A DNA stretch of 54,864 nt, taken from contig NZ_FOVL01000023.1 in the NCBI RefSeq assembly GCF_900115145.1, positions 1 through 54,864 on the forward strand, in the 5' to 3' direction. A model generated the notes under the pieces. The model searched no databases and was not told the DNA's origin. It saw only the letters and a list, made by a program, of their open reading frames with translations. The translations under genes were made by a program, and so were the position numbers. This document shows, one piece after another, positions 1 to 8,952 of the stretch (position 1 is its first letter; the number at the start of each line of letters is the position of its first letter). Origin of the DNA: Salegentibacter flavus. GTDB taxonomy: Bacteria > Bacteroidota > Bacteroidia > Flavobacteriales > Flavobacteriaceae.

Positions 1-192
1 AAGCGCCTACTACTCAGCGAAAAAGGAATTACCCATCGTAAGCGAAGGTGCTGGGATGTAGAGGCCGTTTTTGGGAATATTAAGCAAAATATGGGCTTCA
101 AAAGGTTTATGCTTCGGGGAATGGATAAAATAACTACCGAAATGGGGCTTATAGCAATGGCCCATAACCTAAAGAAGTTTAGTATAGCCTAA
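1..192 (+). pseudogene. IS1182-type transposase, C-terminal 63 residues (cut by window edge)
   Basis: Reading from base 1 in frame 1 gives 63 residues ending at the TAA at 190-192. The piece contains WDVEAVFGNIKQN followed by GFKRFMLRG and an MAHNLKK tail, the usual C-terminal end of IS1182/DDE_Tnp_1-type transposases, where the Glu after WDV is the last catalytic acid. The rest lies outside the window, so whether the full gene is intact cannot be told. It marks the left edge as an insertion sequence, a common place for assemblies to break. Family assignment is from recalled motifs. Confidence 0.75.
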
Positions 193-281
193 GGGAAAAG
201 ATACTACTCCTTTTTTTCATTCTTAAAAAAACAGGAAAAACTGACCAGAGCCTACAGATCAAATAACACAAAAGAAAAAAA

Positions 282-307
282 CCGCCCAAAAATTACTTTT
301 TAGACGG
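282..307 (-). terminator. Hairpin terminator downstream of the TonB-type receptor
   Basis: Read on the minus strand, CCGTCTAAAAA pairs with TTTTTGGGCGG (two G-U pairs) around a GTAA loop and is followed by a T-rich run (the complement of 271-281). It lies 30 bases past the receptor stop codon. The plus strand also has a T run (311-318), so it may also stop reading out of the insertion sequence. Confidence 0.75.
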
Positions 308-336
308 CCTCTTTTTTTATGTCTGTTTTTCAGGAT

Positions 337-2835
337 CTATCCTTCAAAATCACCTTCGTCCATATCTCCGTTCCCACCATTCCTTCGCCTTTCCTGATCT
401 CTTTTTTGCTGATTAAATCTGTAAATAAGCGATACTGTGAAATTCTGGCCCTGTCTCCATTGAAACTCACTATACCTGTCGTAAGTATCGGTAGAAGTAT
501 AAGATTCGCGCTTCCTTGAGTCAAGTAAATCTCTTACGTTTACTGATAGTGTGGCATTTTCGTTAAAAATGTCCTTACTTAAAGCAAGGTCAATAGATAA
601 TAATCCTTCTCTTCTACCTTGTATACCTTCAGATGCACCACGATAAAAGGCATTGGTTTGCCAGTCTATTTTAGCCGGTAAGGTTACTTTAGAGCTGAAA
701 CGAGCAAACCAACTGGTATTTTCGGCACCATAATCCTTTCCATTAAATTCACCTTCTGTCTCAAATTTAAAAAAGTTAAAACTACCGTTTAATCTCAACC
801 AGCGGGCAGGATTATAAAGCAATCCTAATTCGGCTCCGGTTCTTTTATTGTTTGCCAGGTTCACAGGAATTGTCCTTATCACGTTCGTGCCTTCAATATT
901 TTCTTCTATCCTTTCAAAAGACTCGGTTTCGTGCTGGTAATATACAGATGAAGTTAGTGTTAATTTCTCCCATCTTTTCAGGTAACCAAGGTCAAATGCA
1001 TTGGAATAGGCTGGTTCTAAATTGGGATTTCCCTGAAATACATTGTTATTACTACTACGGGAAGGAAAAGGATTTATAAACCAACCTCTTGGGCGGTTTA
1101 TCCTCCTGTTATAGCCTATGGTGATATTTTCTTCTTCGGCCAGTTCATAAATGAAGTTCACGGTAGGGAACAGGCCTAAGTAATTATTATCAAAATCGGT
1201 GTCTATTGGGAATCCAAATACTTCTTCCAGCTCAGCCTCGGTAAGTTCGCTATCAATTTCACCTTTTAGCTGAGTGTTTTCTAATCTCAGTCCTAGAAGG
1301 AAAGAAAATTGACCGAATTTTGATCCGTATTGAGTATAAAGTGCATTTACATTTTCAGTATAATCGAATACATTGGTAAGGTTTTCATTAAGTTCTAAAT
1401 TTCCGGTTTCCGGATTTTCCTGGAAAAGCCTGTAATCGGTGATTTCATTCTCAAAGTTTCCTCGGTAACCGGCCTCGAATTGCGAGTCTTCTCCAAAAGG
1501 ACGGACATAATCTGCCTGAATAAGGTACTCTTTCTGGTCTTCTGTGGTATTGATATCCTCCCCAATTAATTGTAGTTCCCGGTTTTCAATATTGTAATCT
1601 TCCTTTTCACCGATGGTGGTGAACTGAGTTTCTTTATCGGTTTCAAATTGAAAATCGGCAGTAAGTTTATGGCCCTTATCATCAAAATTATTTATGTAAT
1701 TTAATGAAAACTGCCAGCTGTCATCATTTTCGGTTTGTTTTTCCTCCCGGGTTGTTCCTAAAACCTGGGTGCTGTTAATGTAGTTATCGGTAACATTTGT
1801 GGTGAGATCTTCATCCTCCCCGTAGCGATAAAAAACACTACCAGTTATAGAAGATTTTTCGGTAAGGAAATACTCCATTCCAACATTGGTGTTGAAGTTT
1901 CTATTTAGACGATCCATATCCCGGTCTTCTACAATCCTGTCAAATTCTACCCCACTGTTTTCATTATATCTGGTATCAAAAAAACCTCCCCCAGGCGCAT
2001 CAAAATATCTGAAACCTGTGGTGGTAAAAAGATTGAATTTTTCGGTACGGTAATTAACATTTGCTGAAATACCGGCATTTTCGGGAGTTCCTGCATTTAA
2101 GCTTAGGGAGCCGTTAAAGCCTAAAGTTTCTTTTTGTCTTAGGATTATATTGAGGATACCTGCAGTTCCTTCAGCATCATACCGGGCAGAAGGGGAAGTA
2201 ATCACTTCAACCCGCTCAATGGCATCAGCCGGTAACTGGTTCAGGACATTTGTATCACCAAAACCTGCCATGGCAGAAGGTTTACCATTAATAAGAATTC
2301 TTACGTTCTCATTCCCCCTTAGACTTATGCCTCCGTCAATATCTACAGTTACCGAAGGCACATTATTAAGGGCGTCACTTACTGTACCACCTGCCGTGGT
2401 GAGGTCTTTACCAATATTATATATTTTTTTATCCAACCTAACATCTACCTGGGTGGTTTCAGCGCGAACAACAACCTCGTCCAGATTTGAGGAGGAAATA
2501 CCTAATTGGATTGTTCCCAGATCGAGGTCTGAATCTATCTTGCGATTATTGAAACGTTTGGGCTCGTAAGAAATGAATTCTATGAGAATATTATAAGTGC
2601 CTTCAGCGACTTCAATCGAGAATTTTCCGTCAACATCGGTCACCCCACCGTTAATGTCTGAAGGGTCATTCGTATTTACAATGGAGATGGTTGCATATTC
2701 CAAAGGAACTTCAAGATCGTTATCAATAACGGTCCCGGAAATAGTATGTTCAGAATTTCGTTGAGAATAGCCCTGGATACTCAGGCTTAAAAATAATAAA
2801 AGCGCTGTAAGCGACATTAAATTTTTGGAGGTCAT
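337..2835 (-). CDS. TonB-dependent-receptor-like outer-membrane beta-barrel protein
   Basis: 832 residues. A signal peptide (about 1-24, ending near QGYSQ) is followed by a carboxypeptidase-regulatory-like beta-sandwich (about 32-115), a plug domain (about 125-235, with ISLRGNENVRILINGKP and IERVEVITSPSARYDAEGTAGILNI) and a long barrel to about residue 800. This is the layout of the OMP_b-brl_3 group of Bacteroidota TonB-type receptors. The end is unusual: an Arg/Gly/Asn stretch and an acidic tail (MDEGDFEG) follow the last barrel strands. No SusD-like lipoprotein lies beside it, so a glycan-uptake (SusCD) role is not supported. The substrate is unknown; peptide, siderophore or metal uptake are possible. 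It stands alone and ends at its own terminator. Confidence 0.85.
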   Translation of the reverse strand: MTSKNLMSLTALLLFLSLSIQGYSQRNSEHTISGTVIDNDLEVPLEYATISIVNTNDPSDINGGVTDVDGKFSIEVAEGTYNILIEFISYEPKRFNNRKIDSDLDLGTIQLGISSSNLDEVVVRAETTQVDVRLDKKIYNIGKDLTTAGGTVSDALNNVPSVTVDIDGGISLRGNENVRILINGKPSAMAGFGDTNVLNQLPADAIERVEVITSPSARYDAEGTAGILNIILRQKETLGFNGSLSLNAGTPENAGISANVNYRTEKFNLFTTTGFRYFDAPGGGFFDTRYNENSGVEFDRIVEDRDMDRLNRNFNTNVGMEYFLTEKSSITGSVFYRYGEDEDLTTNVTDNYINSTQVLGTTREEKQTENDDSWQFSLNYINNFDDKGHKLTADFQFETDKETQFTTIGEKEDYNIENRELQLIGEDINTTEDQKEYLIQADYVRPFGEDSQFEAGYRGNFENEITDYRLFQENPETGNLELNENLTNVFDYTENVNALYTQYGSKFGQFSFLLGLRLENTQLKGEIDSELTEAELEEVFGFPIDTDFDNNYLGLFPTVNFIYELAEEENITIGYNRRINRPRGWFINPFPSRSSNNNVFQGNPNLEPAYSNAFDLGYLKRWEKLTLTSSVYYQHETESFERIEENIEGTNVIRTIPVNLANNKRTGAELGLLYNPARWLRLNGSFNFFKFETEGEFNGKDYGAENTSWFARFSSKVTLPAKIDWQTNAFYRGASEGIQGRREGLLSIDLALSKDIFNENATLSVNVRDLLDSRKRESYTSTDTYDRYSEFQWRQGQNFTVSLIYRFNQQKRDQERRRNGGNGDMDEGDFEG

Positions 2836-2964
2836 AGAAAATTTTTGTTCTATGACTTATAAATTTCCAAATGGTTTAATGAAACACTGGTTAAACTTGC
2901 GTTAAACACTACATCTAGACCTTTAGTATTAGTGAACCATAAAGTTTAGGCCTGGGAATCAGTT

Positions 2965-3333
2965 TTATGCCTTTCGGGTTAAATTTTTATTGACTTTAAT
3001 ATATTTTTCGAACTGATCGTCTGTTAGAAACTTCCTGAGTTTCTTGTGTTCGTTGCGCTGTATGGCCTGAAGTTTTCTAATTAGGGAATCTTCATTTATG
3101 CCCGAGTTGAGTACCTCGTTTTTCCTGATGGTATAGGCGATGATTACATCCTCCATTAATAAAGTTTGCTCGTGGTCCAGGTTTAGTTCCTGCTTCCAGG
3201 TGTAGGCCAGTTCCCGGGCTATATCTTCTAATTCCGCTCTGTTTTTTTTATGAATATAGATTTGCGCATACACAAAACCGATTACCATTAATCCGGCAAC
3301 GCCAATAATTGCAATTCTTTCTTGTAATTTCAT
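2965..3333 (-). CDS. Small membrane-anchored helical protein of unknown function
   Basis: 122 residues with one N-terminal membrane segment (about 7-25, IAIIGVAGLMVIGFVYAQI) and then a charged, probably all-helical periplasmic part. The C-terminal half (IRKLQAIQRNEHKKLRKFLTDDQFEKYI) resembles the LTxxQ/EKY pattern of Spy/CpxP-like and other small stress proteins, but the likeness is weak. It is the last gene of a minus-strand run prfB, arsC-like, this gene, with a gap of about 35 bases. The coding call rests on a clean reading frame and a sensible protein; the function is not recognised. Confidence 0.7.
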   Translation of the reverse strand: MKLQERIAIIGVAGLMVIGFVYAQIYIHKKNRAELEDIARELAYTWKQELNLDHEQTLLMEDVIIAYTIRKNEVLNSGINEDSLIRKLQAIQRNEHKKLRKFLTDDQFEKYIKVNKNLTRKA

Positions 3334-3368
3334 TTCAGATCAGTTTATACTTAATAATAGATGCTTAT

Positions 3369-3710
3369 TTAAAGCAACTTGTCAATCTCTTCGACAGGCC
3401 GGCCTATAACCGCCTCTGTTTCAGTTTCTACTATAGGTCTTTCAATTAATTTTGGGTTTTTAGCCATTACCGTAATTAATTCTCTGTCGCTTAGATCTTT
3501 ATTTTTATAATTTTCTTTCCAGATCTTTTCGTTTTTTCTGACCAAAAGAATAGGAGCAATATTTAGTTTTTCTATAAGAGACAATAGCTCCTCTTCCGAT
3601 AGCTCATCTTTTAAATATTCCCTTATTTTATATTCCTTTCCTGAAGCCTCCACTTTTTGCAGGCCTTCACGGGATTTTTTACATCTGGTATTGTGATAAA
3701 TGGTAATCAT
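3369..3710 (-). CDS. ArsC/Spx-family arsenate reductase-like protein
   Basis: Start chosen at 3710 (MITIYHNTRCKKS, 113 residues) because the upstream extension in the open frame adds 11 residues unlike the family. The thioredoxin-like fold begins with beta strand ITIYHN and the single active-site Cys10 in NTRCKKSR. Later come KNPKLIERPIV and VIGRPVEEI, matching the conserved RP region of ArsC/YfgD-type proteins. Family members use glutathione or glutaredoxin to reduce arsenate, but many YfgD/Spx-like members have no shown arsenate role. No arsenic operon genes are nearby, so arsenate reduction is an inference. It lies 68 bases downstream of prfB on the same strand. Confidence 0.8.
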   Translation of the reverse strand: MITIYHNTRCKKSREGLQKVEASGKEYKIREYLKDELSEEELLSLIEKLNIAPILLVRKNEKIWKENYKNKDLSDRELITVMAKNPKLIERPIVETETEAVIGRPVEEIDKLL

Positions 3711-3778
3711 TATAACTGATTTTTCTGATATTAAAATAAACAATTAATTTTAAAATAAAAACAGCCTCCACATTTCTA

Positions 3779-4877
3779 TCAATCTATGTTCCGTTGGCCC
3801 ATCATCATTAGGTAAGCCTTGAGAAAAGCATTGATTCCTCCGTTCATAACATCCTCTACATTACCGGTTTCTTCCCCGGTTCTAACATCTTTCACCAATT
3901 TATATGGGTGCATTACATAATTTCTTATCTGTGAACCCCATTCTATCTTCATCTTGGAATCTTCAATTTCCCGTCTTTGAGCTTGTTGCTTCTGAAGTTC
4001 AATCTCATATAACTGACTCTTTAAAAGCTGCATAGCTTTGGTTTTATTCTCCAGCTGTGAGCGGGTTTCAGAATTTTCAACAACAATTCCGGTGGGGGCG
4101 TGGCGCAGTCTTACTGCCGTTTCCACTTTGTTTACATTTTGCCCTCCGGCACCCGATGATCGCATGGTTTCCCAGGATATTTCGGATGGATTGATGTCTA
4201 TTTCAATGCTATCATCAGCCAGCGGGTAAACATAGACTGATGCAAAAGAAGTGTGGCGTTTCGCATTACTATCAAACGGGGAAATACGCACCAACCTGTG
4301 GACGCCGTTTTCTCCTTTCAGCCAGCCAAAAGCGAACTCACCTTCAATCTCTAAAGTGACTGTTTTTATGCCTGCAACATCTCCTGCCTGGTAGTTTAGC
4401 TCCTTGATTTTGTAACCGCGTTTTTCGGCCCACATAAGGTACATACGCATCAGCATCTCTGCCCAATCGCAACTCTCGGTGCCTCCGGCCCCGGCTGTTA
4501 TTTGCAGTACCGCGCTCAGTTTGTCTCCCTCTTCAGAAAGCATATTTTTGAACTCCAGATCCTCAATCAGATCGAGTGCCTGGGAATTCTTTTCCTCAAC
4601 ATCTTCAGCAGAAGCTTCATCTTCCTGGTAGAACTCATAGATTACTTCCAGATCGTCCACGAGGGTTTCGGCCTTCTTATAATCCTTTACCCATTTTTTC
4701 TCGGCGTTGAGTTCCTGCATAATAAGTTCAGCCTTTTTTGGATCATTCCAAAAATCGGGGGCAAAGGTTTTTTCTTCAAGATTAGTGATTTCTATTTGCT
4801 TGGCATCAATGTCAAAGATACCTCCTTAACGCACCAAGGCGCTCCCTAAGATCTTTAACCTGTTCTGTTGAGATCAT
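3779..4877 (-). CDS. prfB: Peptide chain release factor 2, made by programmed +1 frameshift
   Basis: The gene is in two frames. Codons 1-21 run from ATG at 4877 (MISTEQVKDLRERLGALRRYL) to a TGA at 4814-4812. Skipping T4814 continues with DIDAKQIEITN and then the long frame to 3779, giving 365 residues, the usual RF2 length. RF2 recognises UGA and UAA and releases the peptide on the ribosome. The GGQ motif (SSGAGGQNVNKVET) and the codon-recognition SPF (VRISPFDSNAKR) are present. Since RF2 itself reads UGA, low RF2 favours frameshifting, so the gene adjusts its own level. A call starting at the internal ATG (4720) would miss 52 residues. It heads a minus-strand run with the ArsC-like gene. Confidence 0.95.
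4811..4826 (-). promoter_or_regulatory. prfB: prfB +1 frameshift site
   Basis: On the minus strand: AGGAGG (4826-4821), TAT, CTT (4817-4815), TGA (4814-4812), C. This is the classic arrangement in which an internal Shine-Dalgarno sequence three bases before the CTT slippery codon pushes the ribosome forward at an in-frame UGA followed by C. CTT is codon 21 counted from the ATG at 4877. Confidence 0.95.
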
Positions 4878-4974
4878 GTAGTAATAATTTTAGCGTAAAA
4901 ATAGAATTAAAGGCAGCTACAGGAAAGTATTTAACGATAATTTTATAGTTTTAGCTTTCCAAAAAATAATCCAT

Positions 4975-7386
4975 ATGCACCGACTTCTCATTACTTTGTT
5001 GTTCCTCAGTATCTCACAATTTGGCATTGGCCAGTTTTTATCAGAAAAAGAAAATTTAGAATCTTATGAAGGCTTTTTTGAATTTCATTATAATGAAAAG
5101 GAAGATGAGATTTATCTCGAAGTAGACAAGTTAGATACCGAATTTTTATACACCCATTTTCTCACCAGCGGAATAGGCTCCAATGATGTTGGCCTGGACC
5201 GTGGAAAACTGGGTGGAGGAGTGGTGGTTAAATTTGTGAAAGCGGGGAATAAAATTCTGCTTATTCAACCCAATCAAAAATATCGTGCAGAAACCGAAAA
5301 TTCTCCTGAAAGAAAAAGTGTGGAGCAGGCCTTTGCCCAATCGGTGATCTTTGGTTTTGAGATCAAAGAGCAAAATGATGGGGTTTATATTATTGATTTT
5401 ACCCCATTTTTAATGCAGGATGCTTACGGCGTTGCAGATCGATTAAAAAAAGGAGAATATGGCACCTTTAAGCTGGAAAAAAGCAAAAGCGCGCTTTCTA
5501 TGGAGCACACAAAAGCTTTTCCTGAAAATGTGGAATTTGAAGCCTTGCTCACTTTTGAAGGGGAACCCAAAGGAAGAACCCTGCAAACAGTGGTTCCCGA
5601 TTCTAAAAACATAAGTGTAGTGCAGCATCACTCTTTTGTGAAACTTCCCGATGAAGGCTATCAAAAAAGGATTTTTGATCCCAGAAGCGGGGCTATACAC
5701 ATTTCTTATCTGGATTATGCCAGCCCGGTTTATGAGCCCATTGAAAAACGCTTTGCTATAAGACATCGGTTGAAAAAAAAGGATCCTCACGCAGAAACCA
5801 GCGAGGCTGAAGAACCTATTGTCTATTACCTTGATCCCGGAACCCCGGAACCTGTAAGATCTGCCTTGTTAGACGGAGCAAAATGGTGGAATGAAGCTTT
5901 TGAAGAGATAGGTTATAAAAATGCATTTCAGGTTAAGATGCTTCCTGAAGATGCCGATCCCCTGGATGTTCGTTATAATGTTATCCAGTGGGTGCATCGA
6001 TCTACCCGTGGCTGGAGTTATGGTGCGAGCGTGGTAGACCCAAGAACGGGAGAGATTATTAAAGGTCATGTAAGTCTGGGAAGTCTACGTATTCGCCAGG
6101 ATTTTATGATTGCCCAGGCCCTTATGAACCGGCCTTTTGCCGAAAACGACCAGAATCATCAGAAGATGATGGAAATGGCTCTTGCCAGAATCCGCCAGCT
6201 CTCGGCCCATGAGATTGGACATACCATTGGTTTCACTCATAATTTTGCCGCCAGCTTATCGGGAAGAGTTTCGGTGATGGATTACCCGCATCCTCAATTC
6301 AGTTTAAAAAATGGAGAAATTGATTTTAGCAATGCTTATTCAACCGGAATGGGAGAGTGGGATAAGATCACTGTAAAATATTCCTATGCCGATATTCCGG
6401 AAAACACATCAGAAAGAGAATTCCTGAATTCGGTTATTGCTGAAGCCCATAATAAAGGTATCCAGTTTATTTCTGATGCCGATGCCCGGGCACAGGGTGG
6501 AGCCCATGTAAGAGCTCATTTATGGGATAATGGTAAAGATGCGGTGGAAGAGCTTGAGAAGGTTTTGGAGATCAGGAAAAAGGCGATTCAGAATTTTTCT
6601 GAAGATAATATTCGTACCGATGAACCTTATTCTGTCCTGGAAGATGTATTTGTACCGCTTTATTTCTTTCATAGATATCAAACTGAAGCTGCCGTGAAGC
6701 TGATTGGCGGAATGGATTATAATTATGCTGTAAAAGGTGGAAGTGAGAAAGTTTGGGAAACCTTGAATCCTGATGCCCAGAAAAAAGCCCTGGATGGAAT
6801 TTTAAATACGCTTGAAGCTGAAACTCTTAGCATTCCTGAGTCTAAATTAGGTCTATTTCCGCCACGGGCATTTGGTTTTAACCGAAGCCGGGAATCCTTT
6901 AAAAGCAATACGGGAGTTGCTTTTGATGTTTTGGGGGCACCGGTTACTGCTGCAGAAATGAGCCTTGGTCTTTTATTACATCCGGAAAGAACAGCCAGAC
7001 TCGTTCAGCAAAAAGCAGTGGATAAAAACCAATTAGGATTACGGGATGTGCTGGAAGAACTTATTTCCGGAACTATTAAATCTTCTCATCGGGATAATTA
7101 CCTTAAAACCGTGCAGGAGGCCATAAATTACACTGTCTTTGAGCATTTGCTCTCATCAACAGTGAATAAGAAAGCCACTCCACAGGTAAAAGCGATAACA
7201 AATTCGGTAATAGATGATTTGGAAAACTGGCTTTCTAAACGGGAAACTGCTATGGAGAAACAAATGCTCCGGGAGATTAAGCAATTCAGAGAAAATCCAG
7301 AAGATTTCAAAATAGAAAGTACAACGCCTAAAATTCCTGATGGAAGCCCTATTGGGAGTTTTCAGTGTTTTAGTAATGAAATTTGA
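4975..7386 (+). CDS. Secreted zinc-dependent metalloprotease (DUF5117/DUF4953 type)
   Basis: 803 residues with an N-terminal signal peptide (about 1-19, LLITLLFLSISQFGIGQ). An N-terminal DUF5117-like region is followed by a metzincin-like catalytic domain: the zinc site HEIGHTIGFTH at residues 412-422 fits HExxHxxGxxH, and SVMDYP shortly after resembles the Met-turn. The C-terminal part matches the helical DUF4953-type tail of this Bacteroidota family in general plan. It is likely a periplasmic or surface protease; the substrate is unknown. A T9SS C-terminal sorting domain is not evident (the protein ends SFQCFSNEI). Two dispersed palindromes follow the stop codon. Confidence 0.85.
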   Translation: MHRLLITLLFLSISQFGIGQFLSEKENLESYEGFFEFHYNEKEDEIYLEVDKLDTEFLYTHFLTSGIGSNDVGLDRGKLGGGVVVKFVKAGNKILLIQPNQKYRAETENSPERKSVEQAFAQSVIFGFEIKEQNDGVYIIDFTPFLMQDAYGVADRLKKGEYGTFKLEKSKSALSMEHTKAFPENVEFEALLTFEGEPKGRTLQTVVPDSKNISVVQHHSFVKLPDEGYQKRIFDPRSGAIHISYLDYASPVYEPIEKRFAIRHRLKKKDPHAETSEAEEPIVYYLDPGTPEPVRSALLDGAKWWNEAFEEIGYKNAFQVKMLPEDADPLDVRYNVIQWVHRSTRGWSYGASVVDPRTGEIIKGHVSLGSLRIRQDFMIAQALMNRPFAENDQNHQKMMEMALARIRQLSAHEIGHTIGFTHNFAASLSGRVSVMDYPHPQFSLKNGEIDFSNAYSTGMGEWDKITVKYSYADIPENTSEREFLNSVIAEAHNKGIQFISDADARAQGGAHVRAHLWDNGKDAVEELEKVLEIRKKAIQNFSEDNIRTDEPYSVLEDVFVPLYFFHRYQTEAAVKLIGGMDYNYAVKGGSEKVWETLNPDAQKKALDGILNTLEAETLSIPESKLGLFPPRAFGFNRSRESFKSNTGVAFDVLGAPVTAAEMSLGLLLHPERTARLVQQKAVDKNQLGLRDVLEELISGTIKSSHRDNYLKTVQEAINYTVFEHLLSSTVNKKATPQVKAITNSVIDDLENWLSKRETAMEKQMLREIKQFRENPEDFKIESTTPKIPDGSPIGSFQCFSNEI

Positions 7387-7402
7387 TTGAATTGATAATA
7401 GG

Positions 7403-7422
7403 ATTTCCGTCTGCACGGAAAT
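7403..7422. repeat. Dispersed palindrome, copy A
   Basis: ATTTCCG(T)CTGC(A)CGGAAAT: an eight-pair stem with a CTGC loop, preceded by GG and followed by GGC. It is a diverged copy of the element at 7447-7466; the inner pair changed from C-G to T-A, so pairing is kept. Confidence 0.75.
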
Positions 7423-7446
7423 GGCGAAAATGAAATGTATAAAAAG

Positions 7447-7466
7447 ATTTCCGCCTTCGCGGAAAT
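7447..7466. repeat. Dispersed palindrome, copy B, 15 bases before the threonine aldolase start
   Basis: ATTTCCGC, CTTC loop, GCGGAAAT: a perfect eight-pair hairpin followed by GAC. It ends 15 bases before the ATG of the threonine aldolase gene. The same element with an A-T to G-C swap in the stem occurs at 46414-46433. Confidence 0.85.
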
Positions 7467-7481
7467 GACAATGGAATAATT

Positions 7482-8510
7482 ATGAAAGAAATAGATCTAA
7501 GAAGTGACACGGTTACAAGACCAACCAGCGGGATGTTAAAAGCAATTATGAGTGCCGAAGTTGGTGATGATGTTTATAAGGAAGACCCAACGGTAAATGC
7601 CCTGGAAGAAAAACTGGCAAAAATGTTCGGGATGGATGAGGCTTTGTTTTTTCCTACCGGAAGTATGGCTAATCAGGCCGCAATAAAATTACATACCCAA
7701 CCAGCAGAGCAGTTAATCTGCGATAAATGGGCGCATGTTTTTAACTATGAAGGCGGTGGGGCGTCTTTTAACAGCGGTGTTTCCTGTAAACTTGTTGACG
7801 GAGACCGCGGCATGATAACAGCGGCACAGATAGAGGAAAATATCAATCCCCCCGATTTTTATCATAGTCCGCTTACAAGTCTGGTTTGTTTGGAAAACAC
7901 CACGAATAAAGGTGGCGGTGCCTGTTACGACCTGGAGGAGATCAAAGAGATTCGGAAGCTTTGCAACAAGCATGGTTTAGGACTTCATTTGGATGGCGCC
8001 CGACTTTTTAACGCGCTCGTAGCAAAAAATGAAGATCCTAAAGATTATGGGAAGTTGTTTGATACCATTTCAGTTTGTTTGTCAAAGGGGCTGGGAACTC
8101 CCATGGGTTCAGTACTTATTGGTAATAAAGAATTAATGAAAGGCGCTATGCGCGTTAGGAAAGTGCTTGGTGGCGGAATGCGCCAGGTTGGTTTTATGGC
8201 TGCTGCAGGTGTGTATGCTCTGGATCATCATATAGACCGCTTGGCTATAGATCATAAAAGGGCTTCAGAAATTGGTAAAACCCTGGATGGCCAGAATTAT
8301 GTGAAGCTGGTGGAAGAGGTAGAAACCAATATCGTGATCTTTTACCTTCGGGATGGTTCAAAGGAAGAGGACTTTATGAAAGAGCTTCAGAGAGAAAATA
8401 TTCGCATAAGTAATATGGGGCAGGGAAAACTTAGAATTGTCACTCACCTTGACTATTCCGAAGAAATGCATAAGAAGTTTCTTGGAGTTCTCGAGCAGAT
8501 GGAACTATAG
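7482..8510 (+). CDS. ltaE: Low-specificity L-threonine aldolase
   Basis: 342 residues of the beta-eliminating lyase / threonine aldolase family (PLP fold type I). It splits L-threonine or L-allo-threonine into glycine and acetaldehyde in the cytoplasm. The start EIDLRSDTVTRPT is the family signature. The PLP lysine is Lys202 in SVCLSKGLGTPMG, and the PLP-binding Asp lies in LHLDGARLFNA. Length fits the family (about 330-350). It is separated from the upstream protease gene by two palindromic repeats and is followed by a strong terminator, so it is probably its own unit. Exact stereospecificity cannot be read from the sequence. Confidence 0.9.
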   Translation: MKEIDLRSDTVTRPTSGMLKAIMSAEVGDDVYKEDPTVNALEEKLAKMFGMDEALFFPTGSMANQAAIKLHTQPAEQLICDKWAHVFNYEGGGASFNSGVSCKLVDGDRGMITAAQIEENINPPDFYHSPLTSLVCLENTTNKGGGACYDLEEIKEIRKLCNKHGLGLHLDGARLFNALVAKNEDPKDYGKLFDTISVCLSKGLGTPMGSVLIGNKELMKGAMRVRKVLGGGMRQVGFMAAAGVYALDHHIDRLAIDHKRASEIGKTLDGQNYVKLVEEVETNIVIFYLRDGSKEEDFMKELQRENIRISNMGQGKLRIVTHLDYSEEMHKKFLGVLEQMEL

Positions 8511-8520
8511 CAATCAAAAA

Positions 8521-8549
8521 GCCCCCGCAAATTAGCGGGGGCTTTTTTT
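8521..8549 (+). terminator. Rho-independent terminator, shared by convergent genes
   Basis: GCCCCCGC (8521-8528), loop AAATTA, GCGGGGGC (8535-8542), then seven T. An A run before the stem (8516-8520) makes it usable on the minus strand too, where the YbaB gene ends at 8567. Confidence 0.93.
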
Positions 8550-8566
8550 ATTAATTTAAAGAATAT

Positions 8567-8890
8567 TTATTTAAACATATCCAGACCCGGGATATCCGGC
8601 ATACCGTCTTTTGCCACGGCAGCGAGTTCGGCTTCGTTCATTTCAGAAGCGCGTTCAATCGCCTTATTTAAAGTGAGCACAAGATAATCTTCCAGTTGCT
8701 CCTTATCTTCCAATAATTCATCGGCAATGCTGATATTTTTTATTTCCCTTGCCGCGGTAATGGTAATTTGTAATAAACCATCGCTTGATTTCTCCTCAAA
8801 ACTTACTGTTTTAAGTCGCTCTTTGGTTGCTTCAACTTTCTCCTGGGTTTCCTTGATCTTATTCATCATACCCATCATATCTCCAAACAT
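8567..8890 (-). CDS. YbaB/EbfC-family nucleoid-associated protein
   Basis: 107 residues. It begins [26 protein letters not shown] and ends in a [11 protein letters not shown] tail, the typical plan of the small YbaB/EbfC DNA-binding proteins, which form tweezer-like dimers on DNA. In many bacteria the gene sits beside dnaX and recR; here it does not, and lies between a threonine aldolase and a peptidase gene, as often in flavobacteria. A possible -7 box is at 8926-8919. Confidence 0.88.
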   Translation of the reverse strand: MFGDMMGMMNKIKETQEKVEATKERLKTVSFEEKSSDGLLQITITAAREIKNISIADELLEDKEQLEDYLVLTLNKAIERASEMNEAELAAVAKDGMPDIPGLDMFK

Positions 8891-8918
8891 AAATTCTGAT
8901 TTTAATTTTTTTTATCCA

Positions 8919-8926
8919 CAAATTTA
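8919..8926 (-). promoter_or_regulatory. Possible -7 box for the YbaB gene
   Basis: On the minus strand it reads TAAATTTG, matching TAnnTTTG, 28 bases before the start codon. No good -33 TTTG is seen at the expected distance, so confidence is modest. Confidence 0.4.
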
Positions 8927-8952
8927 CTAAATTACCACCTTAACAGCTTAAT

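Noticed and set aside
4502-4849. 115-residue plus-strand ORF
   Set aside because: It lies opposite prfB, across the frameshift region; prfB explains the open frame.
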